DNA of 64,000 nucleotides from Dongia rigui. GTDB lineage: Bacteria; Pseudomonadota; Alphaproteobacteria; Dongiales; Dongiaceae. The translations under genes were made by a program, and so were the position numbers. The stretch is from the NCBI RefSeq assembly GCF_034044635.1, contig NZ_JAXCLX010000003.1:541789-605788 (forward strand). Direction: 5' to 3'. Shown piece by piece: positions 1 through 7,032 of the stretch (positions within the stretch are counted from its first letter, which is position 1; each line of letters opens with the position of its first letter). The notes below the pieces were generated by a model. The model saw nothing but the letters and a program-made list of their open reading frames with translations. It did no database searches and was not told the origin of the DNA.

Positions 1-225
1 CTGCAACAGCGCGCAGGTCGGCACGAAGGCCGGGTAGTCCTTGTCGTTATGGGCATGCTGTGGCCCACCCAGGATCACGGCACCATCATAGCCCGCCGGC
101 GTTTCCGGCAGATCCACGCCATGATGTGGCTGCACCGTCACCAATTCCGCGCCGTTGGCCCTGAGATGTTCGCCCAGCAGCGAGACATGGGAGGTCGGTT
201 CATTCTGGATCACCAGGACGCGCAT
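1..225 (-). CDS. Type 1 glutamine amidotransferase (GMP synthase-like), 3' end cut off
   Basis: The first 75 residues of a minus-strand gene are visible; the rest lies beyond base 1. The N-terminus MRVLVIQNEP, a VTVQPHHG stretch and the oxyanion-loop segment ILGGPQHAHND are typical of stand-alone class I amidotransferase-like proteins related to the GuaA glutaminase domain. The nucleophile Cys and the catalytic His/Glu fall outside the window, so activity cannot be judged. An AGGAG ribosome-binding site lies about seven bases before the ATG. It follows aztB on the same strand after a 127-base gap. I infer no specific link to zinc uptake. Confidence 0.75.
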   Translation of the reverse strand, partial: MRVLVIQNEPTSHVSLLGEHLRANGAELVTVQPHHGVDLPETPAGYDGAVILGGPQHAHNDKDYPAFVPTCALLQ

Positions 226-352
226 GCGGCAGGAACTCCTCTTGGCCAAATCATGGAGCGGATCATGCGGTCTCGCAGGACCTGTGACAAGCGAAGGGCA
301 ATGCGCCACGCGCATGACGGCCCCGCCCATGCAGCACGTTCAGGCGGCGTAC

Positions 353-1222
353 TTAATGCTGCAGATGCGCACCCGGGAAGAGGCGCCGCGCCAGCCCGCC
401 GATGCGGCCGAAGATGACTGAGGCGAGATAGACCAGTCCGGCCACCAGCACGATGGCTGGTCCGGGCGGCAGATCGGCATGGTAGGAGCCAAGCAGGCCG
501 ACAACGCCCGCGACCAGCGCGATGCCGCTTGAAAGCGCGATCATGCCGGCGACCGATCCCGCCCAGAAACGCGCGGCGGCAGCGGGCAGGATCATGAGGC
601 CCACGGCCATCAAGGTGCCGAGCGCCTGGATGGCCGCCACCAGGTTGACGGCGATGAGGACAAGGAAGGCCATATGCGCGGCGGCACCCCGCCCGCCCAC
701 GGCGCGCAGGAACATGGGGTCGAAGCATTCAACGACCAGCGTGCGGTAGATGACGGCAAAGACGACCAGCGACAGCACCGCGACCACCACGACCAGGACC
801 AGCGCATCGCCACCGATCGACAGCAGCGAGCCGAACAGGATGTGCAGCAGATCCCGTGTGTTGCCGCGCAAGGAAACGATCAGCACGCCGCTTGCGAGAG
901 AGACGAGATAGAGTGCCGCGAGACTGGTGTCTTCCTTCAGCGCGGTGAGACGCGCGATGGCGCCGGAAAGCAGCGCCACGGCCAGGCAAGCCACCAGCCC
1001 GCCGACACTCATTGCCCAGAGATCCAGCCCGAACAGGAAGAAGCCGATGGCGACGCCTGGCAAAATGGCATGGGCCAGCGCGTCGCCCATCAGGCTCATG
1101 CGGCGCAACTGCAGGAAGACGCCCAAAGGCCCGGCCACCAGCGACACGGCAATGACCGCCACCAGCGCGCGGCGCATGAAGGCGAAGTCGACAAACGGCG
1201 TCAGGAGAAGTTCGGTCAGCAT
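353..1222 (-). CDS. aztB: Zinc/manganese-type ABC transporter permease (AztB-like)
   Basis: A 289-residue polytopic inner-membrane protein of the ABC-3 family, the permease partner of metal-binding-protein-dependent importers such as ZnuB and AztB. Long hydrophobic segments run through most of the chain, and the conserved GDALAHAILPG loop of this family is near residue 50. The ATG lies eight bases after the stop of the ATPase gene upstream, so the two are co-transcribed. No periplasmic zinc-binding protein (ZnuA/AztC) is encoded next to it here, so the binding protein must be elsewhere. The Zur-type palindrome in front of the operon supports zinc over manganese. The choice of Azt over Znu rests mainly on the ATPase. 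Confidence 0.8.
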   Translation of the reverse strand: MLTELLLTPFVDFAFMRRALVAVIAVSLVAGPLGVFLQLRRMSLMGDALAHAILPGVAIGFFLFGLDLWAMSVGGLVACLAVALLSGAIARLTALKEDTSLAALYLVSLASGVLIVSLRGNTRDLLHILFGSLLSIGGDALVLVVVVAVLSLVVFAVIYRTLVVECFDPMFLRAVGGRGAAAHMAFLVLIAVNLVAAIQALGTLMAVGLMILPAAAARFWAGSVAGMIALSSGIALVAGVVGLLGSYHADLPPGPAIVLVAGLVYLASVIFGRIGGLARRLFPGAHLQH

Positions 1223-1230
1223 GGTCGGCG

Positions 1231-2013
1231 TCAGGCGGCGCAGATTTCGGCCGGCATCACCCAGCTTTCGGCGGCGATGCGTGCCTTAGCCAGATTGTCG
1301 GGGCTCAACACGGCCGGCGTCTCGCCCCAAGCCACCGGCTCCCGCGCCAGCAACAGGCAATGCGGAAAGTGCCGGCGCACGAAGTCGAGGTCATGAAGTG
1401 CTGCGATCACCGTGCGGCCGTCGCGGTGCCAGCTCTCGATGAGCGCCATCAGATCGGCGATGGTGCGCTGGTCGACAGCATTGAACGGCTCATCGAGCAG
1501 GATGAGCGCCGCGTCGGCAGCGATCAGCCGCGCAAACAGCACACGCTGAAACTGCCCGACCGAAAGGCTGGCAATCGGCCGCGCATCGAAACCGGCGAGC
1601 CCCACTTGGGCGAGTGCCGCCGAGGAGGCCGCGCGCATCGCTGGCGTCAGCCGGCCAAAGGCGCCGATCTTGCGCCAATGACCGAGATCGACCACCTCGC
1701 GCACCGACATGGGGAAACTGCGATCCACATCCGTCACCTGCGGCAGGAAAGCCAGCTTGTCGCGCGCCGCAATCGAGATTTCGCCGCCGTTCAAGGGCAG
1801 CAGACCGACGATGGCTTTCAGCAGGGTGCTCTTGCCGGCGCCATTGGGGCCGACCAGGGCGGTGAGGCTGCCCTTGGCGAAACTGCCGCTCAAATGATGG
1901 ATCGCCGGATGCCGCTGATAGGCGACGGTGACGTTTTCCAGGCGGATGGCTGGATCGACACTTTGGGGTCCATGGAAATGAACCCCATGCTCATGGGCCT
2001 GGATATGGTCCAT
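1231..2013 (-). CDS. aztA: Zinc ABC transporter ATP-binding protein (AztA-like)
   Basis: A 260-residue ABC ATPase energising zinc uptake with the downstream permease. Walker A GPNGAGKST is at about residues 55-63, the signature LSVGQ at 150-154 and Walker B LILLDEP at 170-176. The sequence around YQRHPAIHHLSG, DRSFP and LLLAREPVAWG resembles my recollection of the AztA subgroup more than ZnuC. The first 15 residues carry four histidines (motif HEHGVHFHG), which might bind metal in the cytosol; that is inference. The ATG overlaps the TGA of a 30-codon reading frame upstream (TGATG), so translation is probably coupled to that miniprotein. Confidence 0.85.
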   Translation of the reverse strand: MDHIQAHEHGVHFHGPQSVDPAIRLENVTVAYQRHPAIHHLSGSFAKGSLTALVGPNGAGKSTLLKAIVGLLPLNGGEISIAARDKLAFLPQVTDVDRSFPMSVREVVDLGHWRKIGAFGRLTPAMRAASSAALAQVGLAGFDARPIASLSVGQFQRVLFARLIAADAALILLDEPFNAVDQRTIADLMALIESWHRDGRTVIAALHDLDFVRRHFPHCLLLAREPVAWGETPAVLSPDNLAKARIAAESWVMPAEICAA

Positions 2014-2105
2014 CAGGCCAGCGCCCAGCGCAGCAGGATGAGCAGGGCGACACCAAGTCCCGCCGCCACCGCCAACCGCCCCGCCATGCTCATGCCGAAT
2101 GCCAT
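2013..2105 (-). CDS. 30-residue single-span membrane miniprotein, translationally coupled to aztA
   Basis: This short frame is the first gene after the Zur-type box. It begins with ATG after a GGGAG ribosome-binding site and encodes MAFGMSMAGRLAV followed by a hydrophobic span ending in LLRWALA. Its TGA overlaps the aztA start (TGATG), the classic arrangement for translational coupling. It could be a genuine small subunit or regulator of the zinc importer, or a leader peptide that sets aztA translation. I do not recognise a family. The alternating Gly/Ala/Leu composition and absence of charged residues in the core fit a transmembrane helix. Confidence 0.5.
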   Translation of the reverse strand: MAFGMSMAGRLAVAAGLGVALLILLRWALA

Positions 2106-2135
2106 GATCGCTCCCGAAATCGCTCTCGCCGGATC

Positions 2136-2148
2136 GTTATAACATAAC
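2136..2148. promoter_or_regulatory. Zur-type operator
   Basis: The sequence GTTATAACATAAC is a perfect inverted repeat of GTTAT separated by three bases. This matches the AT-rich core of Zur boxes known from alphaproteobacteria (GTTATAnnnTATAAC-like). It ends 31 bases upstream of the first start codon of the aztAB operon, where a repressor would block transcription under zinc sufficiency. The assignment to Zur rests on motif and context together. Confidence 0.72.
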
Positions 2149-2215
2149 GCAACAATGGGACCAGCGGACTCATAGGGGGGGGGTGAATCTTTAACACAAA
2201 AAACGTCTCTCTAGA

Positions 2216-2231
2216 TGTTTCACGTGAAACA
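2216..2231. other. parS site (ParB-binding palindrome)
   Basis: TGTTTCACGTGAAACA is a perfect 16-bp palindrome identical to the bacterial parS consensus recognised by ParB/Spo0J. Such sites nucleate the segregation complex and usually lie near the replication origin. It is non-coding, between divergent transcription units. I found no second exact copy in the window and no parA, parB or gidA/gidB gene beside it. Confidence 0.85.
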
Positions 2232-2437
2232 TTTCAGGAACGCATCTGCGCCAAGATGGTATCGTGGCGCCGCCGCAAACGGCGGCACTGCCTAATATCT
2301 GAGCAAAGAGCGCGGCCGGCTCTGCCTTTCTGCAAAGAATCCAAGGGGCGGAACATGGCACAGCCCTTGCTGTTTTATCTCCAACCGCTGGCGGCCCAAA
2401 CGTCCGGCCGGAAACAGATTACCCCGGGGGACTTCGT

Positions 2438-3850
2438 ATGCCTTTTGACGAGATGCGGCTGAAAGACGGCTCGGTCCGCGCGCCCTATCTCGAGGTGGCG
2501 AAATGGCTGGAGGGTGTCACCTCCGCCCAGCTGGAACGCCGCCGCGCCGAGGCGGAGCTCTTTTACCGCCGCGGCGGCATCACCTTCGCCGTTTATGGCG
2601 ACGCCCAGGGCGAAGAGCGCATCATCCCCTATGACATCATCCCGCGCATCCTCGCCGCCCAGGAATGGGCCAAGCTCAAGGCCGGGCTCGAGCAGCGCAT
2701 CAAGGCCTTGAACGCCTATCTCGCCGACATCTACGGGTCGCGCGAAATCCTGAAAGCCGGGATTGTCCCTGCCGATCTGGTCTGGCGCAATCCCGCCTAC
2801 CGCCCCGAGATGGCGGGGCTCACGGTGCCGCACGGAATCTACATCCATATCGCCGGCATCGACATCGTGCGTGTCGATGGCGACGATTTCTATGTGCTGG
2901 AAGACAATGCGCGGACACCTTCCGGCGTTTCCTACATGCTGGGTGGGCGCGAGATTTCGATCCGCCTGATGCCGGAGCTGTACGGCGCCCACCGCGTCGC
3001 TCCGGTCGAAAACTATCCCAATGAACTCCTCGCTACCCTGCAATCGGCCGCACCACGCAACGCGACCAAGGATGTGACGGCGGTGCTGCTGACCCCTGGC
3101 CAATTCAATTCGGCCTATTACGAACACTCGTTCCTCGCCGACAAGATGGGGATCGAACTGGTCGAAGGCTCCGACCTCTTTGTGCGCGACAGCGTCGTCT
3201 TCATGCGCACGACCGAAGGACCGAAGCGGGTCGACATCATCTATCGCCGGCTCGACGACGCCTTCATCGATCCGCTGGTCTTCGATCCGCATTCCATGCT
3301 GGGCGTTCCTGGCCTCTTTGCGGCCTATGCCGCCGGCAACGTGACGCTCGCCAATGCCGTCGGCACCGGCGCCGTTGACGACAAGGTCGTCTATTCCTAC
3401 GTCCCCGACATGGTGCGCTTCTATCTGGGCGAAGAACCGCTGTTGAAGAACGTGCCGACCTGGCGCTGCCGCGATCCCGAAGACCTCGCCTATGTCCTCG
3501 ACCATCTCTCTGAATTGGTGGTGAAGGAGGTGCATGGCTCTGGCGGCTACGGCATGCTGGTGGGGCCGCACGCAACCGGTGCCGACATCGCCCTCTTCCG
3601 CGACAAATTGAAGGCCGATCCCACCAACTACGTGGCACAGCCCACGCTGGCACTGTCGACCTGCCCGTCCTTTGTGGAGATGGGGATAGCGCCGCGCCAT
3701 GTCGATCTCAGGCCCTTCATTCTGACCGGTGCCGATGGCATCCGCATCGTACCCGGCGGCCTCACGCGCGTTGCCTTGCGGGCTGGGTCACTGGTGGTGA
3801 ATTCCAGCCAGGGCGGCGGCACAAAAGATACCTGGGTCGTGGAGAGCTGA
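2438..3850 (+). CDS. Circularly permuted ATP-grasp protein of the Anbu cluster
   Basis: A 470-residue protein of the DUF404/DUF407 circularly permuted ATP-grasp family, predicted to form amide bonds in an uncharacterised peptide-modification pathway. Recognisable segments are the N-terminal GITFAVYG region, FYVLEDNARTPSGVSYML near residue 155, KEVHGSGGYGMLVG (glycine-rich nucleotide loop) near 365 and the C-terminal SSQGGGTKDTWV. It starts with ATG after a GGGGGAC ribosome-binding site. It is followed after one base by the alpha-E gene, then the transglutaminase and the Anbu peptidase. Published genomic surveys describe this exact four-gene association; the substrate is unknown. Confidence 0.9.
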   Translation: MPFDEMRLKDGSVRAPYLEVAKWLEGVTSAQLERRRAEAELFYRRGGITFAVYGDAQGEERIIPYDIIPRILAAQEWAKLKAGLEQRIKALNAYLADIYGSREILKAGIVPADLVWRNPAYRPEMAGLTVPHGIYIHIAGIDIVRVDGDDFYVLEDNARTPSGVSYMLGGREISIRLMPELYGAHRVAPVENYPNELLATLQSAAPRNATKDVTAVLLTPGQFNSAYYEHSFLADKMGIELVEGSDLFVRDSVVFMRTTEGPKRVDIIYRRLDDAFIDPLVFDPHSMLGVPGLFAAYAAGNVTLANAVGTGAVDDKVVYSYVPDMVRFYLGEEPLLKNVPTWRCRDPEDLAYVLDHLSELVVKEVHGSGGYGMLVGPHATGADIALFRDKLKADPTNYVAQPTLALSTCPSFVEMGIAPRHVDLRPFILTGADGIRIVPGGLTRVALRAGSLVVNSSQGGGTKDTWVVES

Positions 3851-3851
3851 C

Positions 3852-4793
3852 ATGTTGAGCCGCACTGCCGATTCGCTCTTCTGGTTGTCGCGTTACGTGG
3901 AACGCGCCGATTACCTGGCCCGTGTTCTCGAAGCCGCCGCACGCCTCTCCGCCTTGCCCAAGGCCTATGGCAGTGGCACCAACGAATGGGAAAGCGCTGT
4001 GGCCACGGCCAGCTGCACCGACCTCTTTCACCAATTCTACGAAACGCCGGACGCAGCCAATGTCATCCACTTCCTGGCCTTCTCTGACGACAACCCCTCG
4101 TCGATCAAATCGTGCCTGGAAGTCGCCCGCACCAACGCCCGCGCTGTGCGCACCGCGATCACAACGGAAATGTGGCAAACGATCAACGGCGCCTGGCTGG
4201 AACTGCCGCAGATGGCGGCAAAGGCCACCGACCCCGACAGCCTGATGGATTTCCTCGACTGGGTGAAGGAAATCTCGCTGCGCTTCGATGGATCTGGCTA
4301 TCGGACGATGCTGCGCAACGACGCCTACTGGTTCGCGCGCCTCGGCATCTTCATCGAGCGGGCCGACAACACCGCGCGTATCCTCGACGTCAAATACCAC
4401 GTCCTGCTGCCCGAACATGCGGCGGTGGGCGGCGGTATCGACTATTCGCAATGGGCCGCCATCCTGCGCGCGGTCTCCGCCCTCACCTCCTATCACTGGG
4501 TCTATCGACAGGGGCTGCAGCCCTGGCTCATTGCCGATCTTCTCATCCTCAACCAGCAGATGCCGCGATCGCTGGCGTCCTGCTATGGCGCCATCGCCGC
4601 CAATCTCGAACGGCTCTCCAGCGCCTATGGAAGGCACGGGGAATCGCAACGTCTCGCCCGGTCGATCCTGGTGCAGCTGGAGAACAACCGCATCGAACAG
4701 ATTTTCCAATCCGGCCTTCATGAATTCGTCACCGGTTTCATCGCCAACAACAATCGCTTGGGCGGCGCCGTCGCGGCGCAATACCTGAGCTAG
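3852..4793 (+). CDS. Alpha-E domain protein (DUF403)
   Basis: A 313-residue, predominantly helical cytosolic protein of the alpha-E (DUF403) family, opening with MLSRTADSLFWLSRYVERADYLARVLE. Conserved glutamate/arginine-rich helices recur in the middle (FARLGIFIERADNTARILD). The family is found almost exclusively with the permuted ATP-grasp protein and a transglutaminase, and is thought to act with them in forming or cleaving an amide-linked product. The start is one base after the upstream stop, and a GGAGAG within the upstream gene supplies the ribosome-binding site. No biochemical activity is established for the family. Confidence 0.9.
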   Translation: MLSRTADSLFWLSRYVERADYLARVLEAAARLSALPKAYGSGTNEWESAVATASCTDLFHQFYETPDAANVIHFLAFSDDNPSSIKSCLEVARTNARAVRTAITTEMWQTINGAWLELPQMAAKATDPDSLMDFLDWVKEISLRFDGSGYRTMLRNDAYWFARLGIFIERADNTARILDVKYHVLLPEHAAVGGGIDYSQWAAILRAVSALTSYHWVYRQGLQPWLIADLLILNQQMPRSLASCYGAIAANLERLSSAYGRHGESQRLARSILVQLENNRIEQIFQSGLHEFVTGFIANNNRLGGAVAAQYLS

Positions 4794-4803
4794 AAGGGAC
4801 GAA

Positions 4804-5694
4804 ATGCTGATCCATGTTCGCCACCGTACGCGCTATACCTACGATCGTCCGGTACAGTCGATGATCCAGGCCCTGCGCCTCAGCCCACGCAATCACGAAG
4901 GGCAATATGTGCGGCGCTGGCAGATCGATCTCGACCAGGACGGCACGTTGCGGCCGGGCGAGGATTCCTTCGGCAACGTCCTTCATATGCTCTCCCTCGA
5001 CGGCCCCTTGTCGAGCCTTTGCATCACCGTCGAGGGCGAGGTCGAGATGCTGGACACCAACGGCATCGTGCGCGGCGCCCTCGAAAAATTTCCAGCCGAA
5101 CTCTATTTGCGCGAGACGCCGCTGACCCAGGCCGACGCAGCCATTGTCGAGTTCGCGGAAGGCATCGCCGGCAAGGCCGGCAGCAACAAGCTGAAAATCC
5201 TGCACGGGCTTCTGGGCGCCATCCATGCCGACATCGTTTTCGACACCCAGCAGACGGACACCGCCACCACGGCCGCCGACGCCTTCCGCATGAAGCAAGG
5301 TGTCTGCCAGGACCTCAGCCACGTCTTCATCGCCGCCGCGCGGCATCTCGGCATCCCAGCGCGCTATGTGGGGGGCTATCTGATGCGCTCGGATGACAAC
5401 ATCCATCAGGAAGCCGGCCACGCCTGGTGCGAGGCTTATATCGAAGGTCTCGGCTGGGTGGGCTTCGATCCCGCCAACGGCATCTGCCCGACGGAAGCCC
5501 ATATCCGGGTCGCGGCCGGCCTCGACTATCTCGGCGCCTCACCCATCCGCGGGGCGAGGCTGGGGGGCCTCGCCGAACGCATGGAGGTGCAGGTGACGGT
5601 CGCAGATTCCTATCCCCAGGAGCTCGCGCAGCAACTGCATTGGGCCAAACCGATCGATGCCATCCAGCAGGCCAGCCAACAGTTCCAGGCCTAG
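4804..5694 (+). CDS. Transglutaminase-like cysteine protease/amidase
   Basis: A 296-residue protein with the bacterial transglutaminase-like N-terminal beta domain (MLIHVRHRTRYTYDRPV) followed by a transglutaminase core. The catalytic triad is readable: Cys in GVCQDLSHV near residue 167, His in AGHAWCEAY near 204 and Asp in WVGFDPANG near 220. No signal peptide is present, so it is probably cytosolic. It follows the alpha-E gene after ten bases with an AAGGGA ribosome-binding site. In this family the triad is more often hydrolytic than cross-linking. Its likely role is to cleave or transfer the amide product of the ATP-grasp enzyme, which is inference. Confidence 0.9.
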   Translation: MLIHVRHRTRYTYDRPVQSMIQALRLSPRNHEGQYVRRWQIDLDQDGTLRPGEDSFGNVLHMLSLDGPLSSLCITVEGEVEMLDTNGIVRGALEKFPAELYLRETPLTQADAAIVEFAEGIAGKAGSNKLKILHGLLGAIHADIVFDTQQTDTATTAADAFRMKQGVCQDLSHVFIAAARHLGIPARYVGGYLMRSDDNIHQEAGHAWCEAYIEGLGWVGFDPANGICPTEAHIRVAAGLDYLGASPIRGARLGGLAERMEVQVTVADSYPQELAQQLHWAKPIDAIQQASQQFQA

Positions 5695-6023
5695 TTCGAG
5701 CTGCCGCCGGAATCGCCACCGCTGCCGGAATCGCTGGTGCAGGAATCACTACCAGTGTCATAGCCGGGCTGATTGTCCTCGACGACACAGGCGTTGTCGT
5801 CATGCGTCACTTCATTCGCTCTGTTGTCAGAGCCTTGAGCGTCGCTGCCATAGCTGTTCCAACTCGCATAAGTATTGGTATCAGAATAAACCGGCACGTA
5901 CGTGCTATCATCCACCCGCCGACGCCGACGGCGGGCACTATTCCCAGTCCGGCGTCGCGCGTCGAAAACTGCCGATAGGAAGATCGCAGCAACACCGAGA
6001 CCAATGGCAACTGAGGCAAACAT
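5691..6023 (-). CDS. Membrane-anchored Ser/Gly/Asp-rich protein of unknown function
   Basis: A 110-residue reading frame on the opposite strand inside the Anbu cluster. It starts with ATG behind a GGAGAG ribosome-binding site. A single hydrophobic segment (VAIGLGVAAIFLSAVF) is followed by an arginine cluster (RRRRRR near residue 35), then a low-complexity Ser/Gly/Asp/Asn tail with two cysteines (DNACVVED and SDSCTSD). The topology is one N-terminal span plus a disordered acidic tail. Its stop codon overlaps the stop of the transglutaminase gene, so the two transcripts converge. I recognise no family. The two Cys could form a disulphide if the tail is exported. Confidence 0.6.
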   Translation of the reverse strand: MFASVAIGLGVAAIFLSAVFDARRRTGNSARRRRRRVDDSTYVPVYSDTNTYASWNSYGSDAQGSDNRANEVTHDDNACVVEDNQPGYDTGSDSCTSDSGSGGDSGGSSN

Positions 6024-6204
6024 GTAAGAACTCTCCGGTGTCTTTACCTTGGAAGCCGAGTGAATTCTAACGTCTTTGCAACCGTGGGTCGATCAAATTG
6101 AATGGGCGCCGCCGATTGGCAGGGCGCAGCAGCGGCGGTATAAGGGAACCTGCCCCGGGAGGGCGCCTTTGAGTCTCGACAAAGACAACGACCCGAACCA
6201 AAAC

Positions 6205-7032
6205 ATGACCTATTGCGTTGGATTAAAGCTGCGCGGCGGCTTGGTGATGATCTGCGATACCCGGACCAATGCCGGGATCGACAATATTTCGTGCTTTCGC
6301 AAGCTGCATCTCTTCGGCGTTCCAGGCGAACGTTCGATGGCACTGGCATCTTCGGGCAATCTCTCCGTCACCCAATCGGTCATCAGCCTGCTGACCGAAG
6401 GGCTGCCAGACCCGGATTCCGACGAAAAGCGCACCCTCCTCAACGTGCCGTCGATGTTCAAGGCAGCGCAATTGGTGGGCGAGGCCGTGCGCGAGGTCTA
6501 TCGCACCGACGGTCCCAGCCTGGAACAGCATCAGGCCGGTTTCGACGTCTCGCTGTTGCTGGGCGGCCAGATCAAGGGGCGGCGCATGCGCCTCTTCATG
6601 CTCTATTCCGCCGGCAACTTCATCGAGGCAACCGGCGACACGCCCTATCTGCAGATCGGCGAGCACAAATATGGCAAGCCGATTCTGGACCGTGCCGTCA
6701 CCTATGAGACGGATCTCTATGAAGGGTTGAAGCTGGGGTTGCTGTCGATGGATTCGACCATGCGCTCGAACCTTGCCGTAGGCTTGCCGCTCGATATCAT
6801 GGTTCAGCCGATCGACGCCTGTGCACCGGAACTGGTGCATCGCATCCATCACGGCGATCACTATTTCGAGGAGCTGAGCCGCAAATGGTCGGAAGCCCTG
6901 CGCGCCAGCCACCAGGCGATCGCGCAGCCGCCTTACAAGGGCGTCACCGGTGCGGCAGCCATCGCCGGTGCCGTCGGCACGAGCAAACTCGCCAAGGCCA
7001 CAAAGGCCAAGCAGAAGGCGAAAAAGAAGTAG
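6205..7032 (+). CDS. Anbu peptidase (ancestral beta-subunit proteasome homologue)
   Basis: A proteasome/HslV-fold peptidase of the Anbu family, 275 residues. After removal of Met the chain would begin with the nucleophile Thr (TYCVGLKLRG), with Asp at position 17 (MICDTRTN) and Lys at 32 (CFRKLH), matching the Thr/Asp/Lys set of N-terminal nucleophile proteases. I chose the ATG at 6205 for that reason. A TTG at 6169, in frame and six bases after GGGAGG, has the better ribosome-binding site and would add a 12-residue propeptide that must be cut. The C-terminus is Lys-rich (KATKAKQKAKKK). It closes the ATP-grasp/alpha-E/transglutaminase cluster. Confidence 0.9.
   Translation: MTYCVGLKLRGGLVMICDTRTNAGIDNISCFRKLHLFGVPGERSMALASSGNLSVTQSVISLLTEGLPDPDSDEKRTLLNVPSMFKAAQLVGEAVREVYRTDGPSLEQHQAGFDVSLLLGGQIKGRRMRLFMLYSAGNFIEATGDTPYLQIGEHKYGKPILDRAVTYETDLYEGLKLGLLSMDSTMRSNLAVGLPLDIMVQPIDACAPELVHRIHHGDHYFEELSRKWSEALRASHQAIAQPPYKGVTGAAAIAGAVGTSKLAKATKAKQKAKKK

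Larger units (their letters stand above)
2106..2437. other. Intergenic region with divergent promoters, Zur box and parS
   Basis: This 332-base spacer separates the leftward zinc operon from the rightward Anbu cluster. It contains the Zur-type palindrome (2136-2148), a run of nine G residues (2175-2183), an AT-richer stretch (2187-2210) and the parS palindrome (2216-2231). I could not place convincing -35/-10 hexamers for the ATP-grasp gene, although its promoter should lie here. No further gene was recognised in it. Confidence 0.6.

Noticed and set aside
2175-2183. Run of nine G residues as a phase-variable switch
   Set aside because: It is not inside a gene and not at a clear promoter spacer position. 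A homopolymer alone is insufficient, and sequencing error is possible.
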